The notes beneath the pieces are model-generated. The model searched no databases, was not told where the DNA came from, and was given only the letters and a program-made list of their open reading frames with translations. Shown here in pieces: positions 33,917-45,970 of a stretch of 64,000 nucleotides of DNA (within the stretch, counting starts at the first letter, position 1; every line of letters starts with the position of its first letter). Source of the DNA: Fusarium oxysporum f. sp. lycopersici 4287 (Eukaryota; Ascomycota; Sordariomycetes; Hypocreales; Nectriaceae); NCBI RefSeq assembly GCF_000149955.1, contig NC_030992.1:2217976-2281975 (forward strand). The letters are read 5' to 3'. The position numbers and the translations under genes were made by a program.

Positions 33917-35503
33917 TTAGAGGGTCCCGACCATTAGGCTCTCAAGCATACCCCCGGTTTGGCATGCTACTTGGGCTCTCTCCACCTCGACCCTAACTCG
34001 GCGGTGTAAAGTCCTGAAGCCCTCATGGAGCTCTGCTGAGCCACCCACGAACTCTGCGTAGAGCTCGAGAAGGTGAAGACCAACTTCCACGCAGACACTA
34101 ACATATCGGGGGTCGCAGATGTGACTGCAAACCCATTTCAAGATGGGCTGGACTGTGTGCTCGTCTCGAGACTCCAAGGCATCCTGGAGAGCGCTGCGAT
34201 GGCGGAGGGCCAGGAGTAGGGTAAGCACGTTGAGGGGGGAATGCTCAGGTGAGTCTTTGTCGAGGACCTGATCGAGTGCACGCGCATATCGAGCATGTCG
34301 TAGGTCGCTCTGCCACGGGCGCTCTTTTTTCTTGTATGTGCGAGACTCGTTTGCGATGACAACATCGGCCCCCTCGCCAACCATATCCAGCTTCTTTGCA
34401 GCAGTAACTCTCCTCTTCCGCTTCTTACGCTTGGCGTCATGGGCTTCAATGGTTCCAGCAACCAGAGCAGCCATTTCCTTCTCCCGTTCGGCTTCTCTGT
34501 TGGCCTCAACTCCAGTGAGGCGGGTTCGCACACTAAGAACACCAGACTGCATACCAACTGCTAGATGTCGGTCGCTTGAATCGGCATCATCACTAGAAGG
34601 GATGACCTTGACAGACAGAACGGGAGATTGGTACTTGGTGCTTGATACAACATTCCATCCAGTCGTTTCAAAGACTTTGACATGACCCTCGAGGCCACCA
34701 CTAACAAGTCGTCGACCATTGGTCGCGAGGCTGAGAGAAGTGACTGTCTTCTGGTGGTTGGTGATCATGTGCAGAGGGCGCGCGGCAACAAGGTCTAGAA
34801 CGCTGATCGATTCACCCGCAGCTGCAAGAACTGCGGTTCCGGTGGGCATAGACAGCACGTCTTCAATAGGCGCGGCATGCTTGAAAGTCATGACCGCGCT
34901 GTTGCTTCCTGCCCTGGGGTCCCAAAGCTTGACGGTCGAGTCGTAGCTTCCAGAGACAATCATGTTGGACATAGTGCCAGGCATGAAGTTGGCGCATCGA
35001 ACGTAGTCTGAGTGACCAACAAATGTAGTCGTCGGGTCGTTGCTTGGGAGATCCCAAAGTCGCACAGTTCTATCGTCGCTTGCGCTCAACAAGGTCGTCA
35101 GCTCAGTCGGTGAGAACTTGGTTGTCCAGACTGGCTGCTTATGCTGCGTCCATGTCTTGAGGATCGCCCTAGAATTGACATCGAAGACCTGAATCTTTCC
35201 CGTATCATCACCAGCCGCCAGTACCCTTCCATCTTTCCTGATCTCACCGCTACGTGCAACGTCGCCGAAGCGTGTAATAGTCTTTTGAAGCTTGCGCGTT
35301 CGATTCGAGTAGATCTGGATGCGTGTGCCTGTGGTGACTGCGAAAGAATCGTTATTGGCCGAGATGTGAACGACAGGATACGACGTTGGTGACGGAATCA
35401 GAAGCTGGTTCTTGAAGGTCTTCCAGTATCGTTGTTCCGCAGTGATTGGCGTAGGGCCCGAAGGCAGCTTAAGCTGTGGTAGAGGTCCCACCTGAGCAGC
35501 CAT
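33917..35503 (-). CDS. UTP15: U3 snoRNA-associated protein Utp15
   Basis: Intronless, 528 residues from the ATG at 35503. An in-frame ATG 17 codons upstream exists, but homologous starts of the AAQVGPLPQLKLP type favour 35503. The N-terminal conserved part includes RYWKTFKNQLLIPSPTSYPV. WD40 blades span about residues 45-310: SASDDRTVRLWDLPS, VSGSYDSTVKLWDPRAG and VSGGLEGHVKVFETTGW. A basic KRKKRKRR stretch (about 345) precedes the UTP15 C-terminal domain (about 370-515: ALDQVLDKDSPEHSPLNVL, LLALRHRSALQDAL). Utp15 belongs to the t-UTP/UtpA subcomplex of the small-subunit processome and links rDNA transcription to 18S processing in the nucleolus. Its job is related to that of the Rrn10-like gene at 9064, but the two are not adjacent. 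Confidence 0.95.
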   Translation of the reverse strand: MAAQVGPLPQLKLPSGPTPITAEQRYWKTFKNQLLIPSPTSYPVVHISANNDSFAVTTGTRIQIYSNRTRKLQKTITRFGDVARSGEIRKDGRVLAAGDDTGKIQVFDVNSRAILKTWTQHKQPVWTTKFSPTELTTLLSASDDRTVRLWDLPSNDPTTTFVGHSDYVRCANFMPGTMSNMIVSGSYDSTVKLWDPRAGSNSAVMTFKHAAPIEDVLSMPTGTAVLAAAGESISVLDLVAARPLHMITNHQKTVTSLSLATNGRRLVSGGLEGHVKVFETTGWNVVSSTKYQSPVLSVKVIPSSDDADSSDRHLAVGMQSGVLSVRTRLTGVEANREAEREKEMAALVAGTIEAHDAKRKKRKRRVTAAKKLDMVGEGADVVIANESRTYKKKERPWQSDLRHARYARALDQVLDKDSPEHSPLNVLTLLLALRHRSALQDALESRDEHTVQPILKWVCSHICDPRYVSVCVEVGLHLLELYAEFVGGSAELHEGFRTLHRRVRVEVERAQVACQTGGMLESLMVGTL

Positions 35504-36136
35504 TGTCGAGTATCGCGATGACGGGCTTTCACAGTGGTGGTGTTTAGAATTCAACTGCCTTGAAAGTCGCCATGATTTTTTTTCAGAACCTGATAAGATA
35601 AAGAATTCTGATGGCTAAGGTAGGTAAGGACTTTTGGGGGAGCACTAACCCTTTTTAGGTTAATATCGTTGAGCATGAGCTCCACTGTAGACCTCCATAC
35701 AATTCTCTTGCGATTGTCTCCTTGAAAAAAAGAAAAGAAAAAAAAAACCTGAGCACATCCAATGGAGATACGATGTCACCTAGGAGGTGACATAAGTAAC
35801 TAAGGTATTATAGGTACCTTGGGTACTCTTAGGTATTTGTATGAAGCTTCTGCAAGAGATTCATCATTAGATCCTTTGTCATTTCACGTAGTCTAGTCCT
35901 TGTGCTTGGTCGCTGCGAGGATGACGTTTGGAATGAAACAAATCTAAATGGTACATATATATATATATATATATGAATTGGTTTCTAATTTTGAACAATT
36001 TTCTTGATATCAATGCATAAAACTCCAGCATTACCTTGCGCATCCTCCCAAGTGTTGCCTTATTCCAACGCCGAAATCATTACTACCGTGGATATAATAT
36101 TATACATTCCCTCTAGGTCTCGTTACCTTCGTTGAT
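35504..36136. other. Intergenic with AT microsatellite
   Basis: UTP15 promoter side. It holds an interrupted poly-A tract near 35725-35748, GGTACCTTGGGTAC-type words near 35812 and a 20-bp (AT)10 at 35955-35974. No gene seen. Confidence 0.7.
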
Positions 36137-39024
36137 TTAGTATCCTCCCCTGCGTCGGGACCTGCCTGTCCCAATATCAATTCGCTGCATCTCCTGCACT
36201 AATGCTAACTCCTGCCCTGTGCCGTTGGCACCGCTCATCATGGGCAGAGGAATCTTGGCTGGAATGGGAGGGCCACCATATGCACCCCGATTCTCGTCTT
36301 CAAAGTCCCATGTTCCTGCACGGGGTAGGCCGCGAAGCGAAGCATTTCCGTATGGAGCCCTCTCCTGGTAATTATCCTTAGAAATCGGAGCCAGTGGACT
36401 AGAGGCTGCTGGGGAGTTGCCAGCCGAAGTGCGGTTAGTGCGCTTCTGAAGACGGGTGCGACCGGCCTGTGGGGGTGTGCGTGGTTCATCGGAGAATGAA
36501 TAAGATGGGTTGACGGCAGACATCGAATGACGCCCACTACGAGGTGGCCTTCGAGTGCTTGGAGGCATTGGTTGTGCCCCTGATAGCGGAGGGCGCGAGC
36601 GTGTTTCGCTGGGGGTAGACTCCGGTTGCTTCTTCTCCGGTTCAGGGGCCCATGTCTCCATAGGAAGATGGTCAGAAGGATCAATCTCCCGTCCGTCGTA
36701 TGTGATGATTTTCTTTGGCTCCTCGTCCAAGAAATCCGGTGATGGGCTTGCTCCGTCTTTGGACGAAACAAGGCTGGGGTTCAATGCATCATACGAGTCT
36801 GGTCCGAAAGGGATATCCGACTTTCTCCTCTGATCTTCGAGCGGTGGCGCAGGACTGACCGATTTACGCTTGATCCTGTGCTGTGTGTTGGGGCTTGTGC
36901 GTGGGTCGGGCGATATGGCTCGAGGTTTTACAATTTGTTGCTCCGGCGGGTTGTAAGTGATAGCCCGCCGGTTGTAAGGCTGAACAGCATAAGCATGCTC
37001 GGGTGGCGGCTGGTTGTATTCTTGGAACGACTCGTTCCTAGGGCGTCCTCGAGGAGGCGTGTGCATGCTGGACATGCTCTGAGAATGCTGTCTTCGGTCA
37101 TGCCGGCGGTCCTCATATATAAGATCCGTCAATTCCTGAGACTGGTTTGCATCCAAACCCGGTACGAGAGCTGCTGGGAGAGGCGGCGGCGCATAGTTGT
37201 GTGGGCTTTGCCTATGCGCGACAGTCATGTCAGTCGAGTGGCCTTGGTAATGACCTTGGCCACTCTGAGGATAATAAGAATTATCCCCGGTGTTTCTTGG
37301 ATAGCCTCGACCATGAGATGGTGACACTGTCACCTGCCAGTCCTCAGGGTTGTGGTAATCTTGGGGGGCGTGCGATGGCGAGTAATCGTCCCGGAATGGG
37401 GCCGGAGCAGGAACGGGAGATCGCCGCAGGACGAGAGGTGCAGGGCTGGGGTTGTCATCGAAGCAAAGCTCATCAGAACGCTGGAACTGTAAGCCATTTT
37501 GGGCAAAGTTCTGACCAGGGGGGCCTGAGGCTTCAGGGACATCCTCAACTGTGGGCTGCATAGATCTGTAATGGGGATCATAACTGGCGTCATAAGAGCT
37601 ATGTCTCGGTAAGCTATCATAGCTGTTTGTGTTTGGTGGGGTGGATTGATTGGCGGCAGGGGCTGAATCATACGCCCGAAATGCCGGGCGTCCAGGATAA
37701 GCCACCATTGACTGTCTCTGAGCTTCATGTCTCAAAACGTCATGTCTCATCTGTGGCATCTTGTTTGGTGACGTATCGAAGCTTCCTCTCGGCACAAGTT
37801 CCTGGCCTGTGCTGTTGTGTCTACTCCTGTGCGCGGGTGGTGGTGGGGGACGTTCATTTTCTACTGGCGAGTACTGCCTGGGATCGTCCAATAATGGCGG
37901 AGGCTGCTGATAGGGATCCTGTTGAGGAGAGTAATGGCCTCGAGGATCCATTTGATCTGGTTGAGGAGAGTATTGAACTCGAGGGTCCATCAGCTCTTGT
38001 TGTGGTGTGTATCTTGAACTATACTCCCGCTCATCGTACTGCTGGTGGGCTCCCTCATAAGGAACCATCGACCTCCGCGACTGGCGGGGTGCCTCACGAT
38101 TTGGTGTTATATACTCCTGTGGGACAGGCCCATGTGGAGATGGGGGATATTGCTCCGTGTGACGGCGTGATGAGTGTGACGGCGGTGTGTTGTACTCGAC
38201 AGCTTGCAAAGGGGACTGTGTTGGGACAAAGCTTCCTGAGTGCGAGGCTTGTTTGCCGTGAGTTCGCACAGGCGTGCGGTGATCCGGACCGGTAGGTGTT
38301 GCTGTAGGCGCCGCTAAGGGAGCTGGTTGGGGTGCTGCTGTTGGAGCTGGAACAGGGGCTGGAGGAGTCACAGCTGGAGCCTCGCCAGTAACAGGATCAG
38401 ACGGCAAAGGACGTCTCTTAACGGGCGTTCTTTGTTTGACAGAACCCTGATCAGGTTCAGCGGGTGCAATTTGCTTTTGTTTCGGTGCGGGCTTGTCTGG
38501 CTTTGGTCGAGTATCGTAGAAAGTGATTTCAACTCGAATCTCTCCAGCATATTTGCCTTTGCAAGTTAATGTTTGCCAAAAGTCATTTTGGCCGCCCCCA
38601 GGCACAATGATTCCTCTGAGGTCTATCCAGGACTCTCCAATCAGGTCTGTCCGCTTATCGTCTGTGAAGATGGATAGCTTGAGTTGGTAGTAATCCGGAC
38701 AGTCATGGACTGTGAAACGAAGTTCTTGATCCCTATTGCACCGATTAGTTTCAACTTGCCTTCGATAAGCTCCCCGTTTGCTGCTAGATCTTACCATTTT
38801 GGTGTTTGTCCACCTCTGACATCTGTCGTTGTCTTCCTGGCTTCCTTTCCTAATCTGGCTGCGCAGTAAGGGTCCTGCTTCCCGATCGTCTTGCGGTTCG
38901 GCAAGTTCTTGGCCCGATCGACGATAGCGACCAGGGTTCCAATCTCTGGGCCGTCCACCGCAATGTCGGCAAAGATGCCCGCAGTGTGCGCTGCGCTCAT
39001 AAGATTCTTGACCTTGGCTGCCAT
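36137..39024 (-). CDS. FIC1: Fic1/Inn1-type C2-domain ingression protein
   Basis: Exons 39024-38795 and 38732-36137, 63-nt intron (GTAAGA donor, CTAATC branch), 2826 nt, 941 residues. The C2 domain covers about residues 24-145: GTLVAIVDRAKNLPNRKTIGKQDPYC, GGQTPKWDQELRFTVHDC and LIGESWIDLRGIIVPGG. The intron interrupts the TPKW/DQEL codons. The rest is a long disordered, Pro/Ser/Gln-rich region with PxxP patches (HRTPVRTHG, PPPPPAHRSRHNS, RRPPRSGRH) suited to SH3 binding. Basic and RS-like clusters occur near the C-terminus, which ends IGTGRSRRRGGY. The yeast relatives Inn1 and Fic1 act at the contractile ring with F-BAR protein Cdc15/Hof1 and Cyk3. This protein is much longer than yeast Inn1, in keeping with filamentous-fungus orthologues. 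A septation role is inferred. Confidence 0.85.
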
Positions 39025-41425
39025 TACAGCTATACGCACCAGCGCCCGAGTAAGAAAGCAGTGGGAGGGTTAAAGAATGAGGTGGTTGCTGAATCCAGGC
39101 CAGGTTTGTTTACATGAACAATTGCTGCTATTGACCAAAGATAGCTCGATTTGGGTAGCTCGAAAGTTGAGTTGGTATCAGGAACGACTAATGGACTAGC
39201 GCAAAGCAAAGGCGACGCCTGGTAGAGAAATCGAATCGAACAAAGATAATGGAGAGACCAGCAAATGAAGAGTTGAGAAGGCGAAGGGTAAGGTTTGAAA
39301 CGGACCAGAAGGCGTTGACTGACAGTACCAGGCGAGGCTGGAAGGAATTCGAGTATGAGGTGGAATTAAACTTTCGAATAGTGAACTTTCCGCTCCGGAG
39401 TTTGGGTTGGGTATGAAATTAATCGAGTCAAGACTGGAAAACAAAACAGGCCGAGTAATGCAGCTAGAGTGATGACGGAATGATAGACAGAGAGCTGCTC
39501 GCGACTAGAAACCGCACCAAACCGAATTGCTCTTGAGAGTCTGAGCAATCCAGAATAGTGTAGAGGAGCTGTGAGGTTAGTAAACCCTTGTGGTTCAAGA
39601 GAGTGTGTGTGAGAGCAAGAGAAGGAAGAAGTCTTCTCTCTCTGTGACAAATGAACAGGAACGCGATGAAGCAGGATATCAAGACGTTGTATACGTCTGG
39701 CTTGCGTGTGGTTGGGGGCCGAAAGCGGTAGTCCAGTGGGGCTCTGTGGAACAATTCGAGTGGAGCCTCTGACGGGAGGCTGGGCTTGGGCTGGAAACGG
39801 GGAGGCTGGTGCAACTGCTGCAGGGGATGAATCTACCCCTAGAGCCGCTTATTCGCCAAACACCTCTGGGGGATTTACAGGGAATCTATGCCCAGATTAA
39901 CAGGGGAGTTCTAAAGTTTTGGCGCGTCCAGGGGATTGGGTCCTTGGCAGTTGTTGATAGTGAGAATTGGATGGCGGATCGCAAGCAGAGACGGTGAGGT
40001 CGCGTCATGATAGGGCAGAGTCTACAGGTATCAATGCAATGCAATGCGGTCCAAGTCGATGCCGATGTCGATGTCTCTTCCGACCTCCCGCTCCCATCCG
40101 ATTCAGGGGATCATGGATCATTCAGGGACGGAATGACTGAGGTGAAGTGGCTCCCGCCCCTTCGACAATTCAGGAACAGGCACGAAGACGGGCAGACCCA
40201 AATGGTTTCAACTGAATACGTTACCTAGCTCGCCTCGTCCTAAGAGAGGCCATTCGAGCTGAACTCATGATCCTCCAATGGCTGCACTGCCTTTTACTCA
40301 TTCACCACACCACATTCGGGAATATGTACAAAATGGAAATGGTACGCGCGTGTTTGGCGAAGTCATGGTCACAGCCACACAGTTATTGCGTACATCCAAT
40401 CCTCCAGATACATACTCCCTCGGACTCGCGATTGCCAAGCCGTAGGCTGACGTTGACGTTCCACTCGCTCGATTCATTCCATACTGTTACATAGTAACTT
40501 GGATTAACAGTGATGATGGATCTCCTGATATCCCTTGATTAGTGCTCAGACCATGATCGGTACGGCCTTGGTTTTTTGGTTTTTCCTACCAAGTTCGGTT
40601 ACCGTATCGATTTTGCAAATCGAGTAATCCCCCTCAAGCAAACAGGAACTAACCTCAGGACCTTATGAAAGCATGATCGTGCGCTCCAGAGGCCCATCTA
40701 GACTGCGGACCCAAGGGCAAACCGCTGAGGCGCCCTTAAACCCAAAAGCAGAACCGGGATAATGGGCTGGACGTTGAAAGACCCCTGCTCCTCACGAGCA
40801 TGTCACTCTTCATTAGTTGGCCCTTGATGTTGGAATAACCGTCCTCAACCTCTTCGAGTCCAATTGGAACAACGTCCCTGGCGAGATCGGCTCTACCGAT
40901 TGACCCACTGACTGATGCCACTAGACTCTGCATCATCCTGTTCCTTGGCTGGCTGAATTTGCTAGAAACAACTTATTTCAGCCTTTCATCATCATGATAC
41001 CGGATCGGGTTTGATGTCACAGAATGTTTGCGGCGTTAAAGGTACCCTGTTGCCATGGGAGACAACGACATAGTGTCACACCCCTCAACTGTCTCGAGTA
41101 TGAATTCCTGAACTACTAAATCCATCACTCCAATTACGCCGACAGCAGTATGCCCATGTTTCACGCAAAAGGCCTATCATACCGTAGCGCTCTAAGCCTT
41201 TGTGTTCCACCACTATCCTCATTTCTGATATAAGTGGGAAAGAAACAGAATTGAGACAACGACGGATGTGCAGTGTGGTTAGAGATAAGGTAATGACGGT
41301 TCGAACGTTACCTCTGCGCCCAAATCAACACGAACTCAATTTCAAAAAGGGAGAAGGAGCGTCTACGAATATTCCGGGGAAATTTGGCGTTGGTGGTTCT
41401 ACTCTGTTGCTTTTGTATAATATCG
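39025..41425. other. Intergenic 2.4 kb
   Basis: Fic1 leader and promoter on one side, 3' flank of the methionine sulfoxide reductase on the other. Open frames are short and overlap on both strands, and no domain is recognised. Confidence 0.6.
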
Positions 41426-42218
41426 CTACCAGTCACAGCTCTTGGCAAGGAGAGCTGCCAGTTGCTCGAGATGGGCCTTGTCAACCTCGTCGAAACCGTT
41501 CAGCTCAGCACAGTCGATGTCGATGATAGCCACCAGCTTCTTCGAACCGTCGTCCTGAGCAACCACAATAGGCACGACGATCTCGCTCTTGCTGTCTCCA
41601 TCACAAGCAATATGTCCCGGAAACTCCTCCACGTCTCGGACTAGCTGTGTCTCTTGGGTCGCTGCTGCTGCTCCGCAAACGCCTTTACCGAACTTGATAG
41701 TCTGGCAGGCAACCTTTCCCTGGAAGGGGCCCAGAATGAGCTGCGGATCTTGAGATGATTTGTCAAGGACGTAAAAGCCTGTAGTTGAACATAACATGTC
41801 GTCGTTACTGCTTGTGTTCTGGGACTCGGGGTTTGTGACATACCAGCCCAGTTCACATCTTTGCTCGGTGATTCCAGAGATTTATATGCGTGCCACAATA
41901 GGGAAGCAGCATTTGAAAGGTTGCTGTTGAACTGTTAGCGATGGCCTGAACCAGCGAGCTCTTAATCTCCATACCAGACCTGTTACAAGAATGAGTTAGA
42001 AGGTAAGTCCAATAGTTCCGGCAACCGAGATTGTTTGACGAACCCAGTTACGTTGGTCAGTGATCAGGCCCTCGGCCTGCCAGAGCACTTGCTCATAAGC
42101 GTCCTCCTTTGTTATGCCGTCGGCAAAGTTTGATGCATCAGCGTGAACCTGCAAGAGCAAAGTCAGTTTATGATGAGTCCTTGCTTGACTAAAAAAAATT
42201 TAGGTCTGAACAAACCAT
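41426..42218 (-). CDS. Free methionine-R-sulfoxide reductase (GAF domain)
   Basis: Four exons: 42218-42216, 42148-42044, 41931-41844 and 41778-41426, totalling 549 nt, 182 residues. The first coding exon is just the ATG, followed by donor GTTTGT. Joined codons read MVHADASNF, then the GAF domain. The three redox cysteines of the family are present: VACQTIKFG, GVCGAAA and HIACDGDSKSEIVVPI. NLSNAASLLWHAY and NWAGFYVLD match the family N-terminal half. The enzyme reduces free Met-(R)-sulfoxide with thioredoxin and protects against oxidative stress in the cytosol. The splice site near 42043 is less certain: I chose the acceptor at 41932 because it keeps the frame (NWFNSNLSNAA), while a nearer TTGTAACAG is also possible. 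Family assignment is strong. Confidence 0.88.
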
Positions 42219-43378
42219 CTTGCCCGTTGGAATTTTCAAATAACTTCCTTCCCGCGGGATACTACGGATCAATACAGCTTTCGGAGATTCGATAGTATAG
42301 ACGAATATGTTCTAGAAGAAATTTCGAAGTTGATAATCAGAAACTTGGTGGAGTTGACGGGACTTGATCACCAGGATGAATTTGATACTCCCCGCTAAAA
42401 TTTGCGTGTCATTTTAGCGGCTTTGATGCCAGCAATTCAACCAACAAAATCACAGTTCGATAACAAGCCTCAAATGTCACCTATTGCCATGCTGATACGT
42501 TCTGTAGCTATATACTTAGATATAAACTTAATGGCTAAGACCCACGATGGGTTATATGTCGTATCTGGAGCCGACCGCCAACTGAAAGACATCAAACAAC
42601 CTCATCATGATGTTCCATTACATCTGGTTGGCGAAAATTAGGGCCTGACAGACCCAGTAGTCAGGTAATAAGAGGTTGGTTGAAGGGTGAAGCTGAAGTT
42701 GCAATAATTAGGCATTACGGTGGCTGGTTCAAACTCCCCGATAATCGATCCATCATCTTGTAGGCTCTAATGGCACTCTTCAGCTTTCCTAGGGCTGGAC
42801 TCAAGCCATGCTTGCTAGGGAAATCGGATGATTTCTCTTATTCTGGGGAAAATTGCTACATCTTCAATACTGTGAGACTTCTTCTTCAGGGTAGTCCGGT
42901 TGTTGAGCCGGGGAAGATGACCCAAAAGCAAAGCCATTAGTGTAAAACGTGTAACGAAAAAGTTAAGAAAGCATATTGATAATTGCTTGTCGTGCGTTGA
43001 GATTTATGTTTCGTTGAGGATACATATTTAGGTTGTCTGTGAATTGAAATACACACAAGCTGCACTCATGGGACAAAGGGACACGATTATGAAGACAAAC
43101 AAATAGGGGATAGCAGAGCGAAATGAAGTCGCTACAATACCATGACAAATTTACTAGGTATTCCCGACCTTAGGCTAGCCAATGACAAGCTGCAAGCGGA
43201 TTGTCTTTCATGATGATGGTTCCTGAAAATCGATCGGACCTAAAAGGGAAGGAAAGCCAAATTCGCCGACGTCAACTAACAGCCTGGCCAATGACGCAGT
43301 GCATTTTGGAATTTCCGACTCTTGGCCGTCAGGGCCCATCCCCAACATAGACTTGTCTCAACCATAAACTCCTTGACC
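42219..43378. other. Divergent intergenic 1.16 kb
   Basis: Separates the divergent reductase (-) and LETM1-like (+) genes. The one frame at 42402-42641 (79 codons) has no recognisable domain. Confidence 0.6.
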
Positions 43379-44462
43379 ATGAGCTCTCGAGCAGCATGGC
43401 GACTCTGTGGGCGCAGTCAGAATACACGCCGTTGGCCACTCTTGGCGACCACCCCCTTTGCACAATCGCCAGCTGTGCTACGAATACCATCACGTCCCAT
43501 CCACAATGACGGTCCAAAGAGCTTGAATCCACTGGTCAACCCCCCCGATGTCACGCGACCACCACCGCTGACGCTGCCTCGACGCCGAGACTTTGAATCG
43601 TCGATAAAATACTACTTCGAGCTAGGAAAGGGATACCTAAAATTCTACAAAGGGGGCATAAAAAACGTCTGGACGAGCCGACGTCTCCTTCGCGAGAAGC
43701 TTCAGCGAACTCCAGTCGATGACCGGCCCTCGATACTTAGACCTCACTACGTCCCAAAGACGTTTTCCAGAGCAGATTGGGTTCTTCTCTGGAGAGTACG
43801 GCATGATATGATCAGACTTCCCCTGTTCGGGCTTATGTTGATTGTCATTGGCGAATTCACTGTCCTGGTTGTTGCCTACGTCGACAGTGTAGTGCCGTAC
43901 CCTTGCAGGATACCGACGCAGATCTTCACGGCGCTTGAAAAGGCTGAGCAACGTCGCAAGGCTGCTTTCGATGAGTTGGAAGCGAGTTATCCTCATGGTG
44001 TTCTTAGCCCGCGCGTCACCCAGGCAGTCGCTCGGTCTCACGTCCTCAAGAGCTTGCATCTGAGCGGTGCAATCTGGGATCGCTTAGGCTTCCTACCACC
44101 AGGCATGTGGCAGGCCAAGGGACGATATCGTATGGCGTATCTGGAGGGTGATGACAGAAATATCGTTGAGGATGGTGGACCCATGGGACTGCACTACGAG
44201 GAACTTAGAATTGCATGCGCAGAACGAGGCATTGACACACTTGGGAAAAGCGAGACTGAGTTGAGGGGGTGGCTCGGCGACTGGCTGCGTTTGACAGCCT
44301 CTGACGATATCGACGAAAGGAGACGACGTATGGTAGTGTTGTTCCTGACCAGGTATGTGCATCGAGTATGCGTCCGTCTTTACTGAACACGACTAACACG
44401 GAACCAGACCAGAGAATTGGCCTCAGCATAGAGATTTTGGCGTGCCTGAATGGCAACTATAA
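43379..44462 (+). CDS. LETM1-like mitochondrial inner-membrane protein
   Basis: Exons 43379-44352 and 44408-44462, 55-nt intron (GTATGT to GGAACCAG), 1029 nt, 342 residues. The ATG at 43379 gives SSRAAWRLCGRSQNTRRW, an Arg-rich, acid-free presequence expected for mitochondrial import. The LETM1 region begins around residue 75 (YYFELGKGYLKFYKGGIKNVW) and includes one membrane helix at about 145-165 (LPLFGLMLIVIGEFTVLVV), preceded by RHDMIR. Then come YPCRIPTQI and the ribosome-binding-like part (YEELRIACAERGIDTLGKSETELRGWL). LETM1/Mdm38 proteins act in mitochondrial K+/H+ balance and bind mitoribosomes. At 342 residues it is shorter than Mdm38 and lacks a long coiled-coil C-terminus, so I place it as a compact fungal paralogue. 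The last exon adds 17 residues (PENWPQHRDFGVPEW). Confidence 0.85.
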
Positions 44463-45201
44463 GATGCAATGTAACATATGAAGTTGGGAACAATACAGAA
44501 GACAAAAGTGAGCAGTCAATTGGTGTTCTCGCGTGTAAATATAAACCACTCAATCACAGACTTTTGAGTGACTTATCCCAGCTGTTTGGAACGACTTAGT
44601 TTAAAACCGCTGACAGTATCTTGGCTGGTGGGTAGCCAAGTCGACAATACGCCCATAGCATACAGGGAAAAGGACTATATAGATCTGTTGACATGGATCT
44701 CAAGTATCATTCTGAAAAGCATGTCATAATAAGCTGACCTTGGATTCCGTCCATGTCAGCTTCATAACCCACACACGTATTTGAAGCACAGATGGAGTCT
44801 AGGTTCCGAGTTGATCGGTTGTAGTTAATAGATGACTTGGATGGAATTGGCAAAAAGCACGTGGTCACCTTCTGCCGATGACTGACTCGGCCATTGAGTG
44901 TTTGGGAGCTACCCCCCCGTGTAGTCTAAACCGATTGTGAAGCAGTTTGTGGGGGAGAAAACATGTGGATGATCTCATGGCAGATCCGCCGAGGTTCACA
45001 TCACATGCAATATCACTTAACGTTGCAGCGCGCCCCCAGATTCTTTGGAACTTCAATCCATCCACGACTATCTGTCGCGTTTAAAAACCTCGGTCGACTC
45101 CCCCACGTTTTCCTCGCTTTCCTTCTTACCTGGCTACTATTTTTTCTTTCTTTTTCATACGGTAATCTCCTGTAAATCTATCCAAACCTTTATTCGCAGC
45201 C
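44463..45201. other. Intergenic, SCP2 promoter side
   Basis: No gene seen. A pyrimidine-rich leader (about 45105-45160) precedes the SCP2 start. Confidence 0.6.
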
Positions 45202-45759
45202 ATGTCTCTCAAGAACGGTACGTCAGGACAAGCCACACCATCAAGATCAGCGTTCCGGGAACACAAGCTGCTCGTTCTTCCCCAGTTCCTCGCCTTGAAG
45301 ACCATGGGAAACTGACTGCCAGCCACAGACAAGTTCCCCGCCTCAGCCGCCTTCGACGCCATCCAAGCGGCTATCAACGCCAGTGATGCCGATCGCAAGG
45401 ATGCCATCAAGCAGGGCAACGGCGTCTACGCCTTCACCCTCAAGAACGCGAGCGGTGAAGAGGCCAGCTGGCATATCGACCTCAAGGAAACCGGCAAGGT
45501 CGGAACTGGCACCGGTGCAAAGCCTGATGGTACGTCGCGACTCTGACGCGCTCCGGCGCACTCGGAACATACATGACTGACGAAGATGCCTCCAGTCACA
45601 CTCATCCTCTCCGAGGAGAACTTTGGCAAGCTCGTCGCTGGCAAGGCCAACGCCCAGCGTCTCTTCATGGGCGGCAAGCTCAAGATTAAGGGCAACGTTA
45701 TGAAGGCGACCAAGCTTGACCCTGTGCTTAAGAAGGCTCAGGACAAGGCCAAGTTGTAG
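45202..45759 (+). CDS. SCP2: SCP2 sterol/lipid carrier with peroxisomal signal
   Basis: Exons 45202-45217, 45329-45529 and 45596-45759, 381 nt, 126 residues. Introns start GTACGT in both cases and end CCACAG and CTCCAG. The whole protein is one SCP2 domain: FDAIQAAINAS, GVYAFTLKNASGEEASWHIDL, VTLILSEENFGKLVAGK, QRLFMGGKLKIKGNVMKA. It ends AKL, an acceptable type 1 peroxisomal targeting signal. SCP2 proteins bind fatty acids, acyl-CoA and sterols in a hydrophobic tunnel and support peroxisomal lipid metabolism. Length agrees with stand-alone fungal SCP2. The neighbouring nitronate monooxygenase is convergent, with stops about 210 bp apart. Confidence 0.93.
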
Positions 45760-45970
45760 TTGAAGCGTGCTTTTCTGACGTCTGGATAGCATTTTTACTG
45801 CTTTTTGTATGATATCAACTTGCTTGTCACTAATCGCTCCGTACTGCCTGGATGCGAGTGTATAGAGGAGTATTTGCGTCAATGTCAATTTATCATTTTA
45901 TACAGTGAGACAAGCCATATGTACTCAATTGTCTAGATGGCTCAGCGGCAAAGATCACTTTCTAAGTCCT

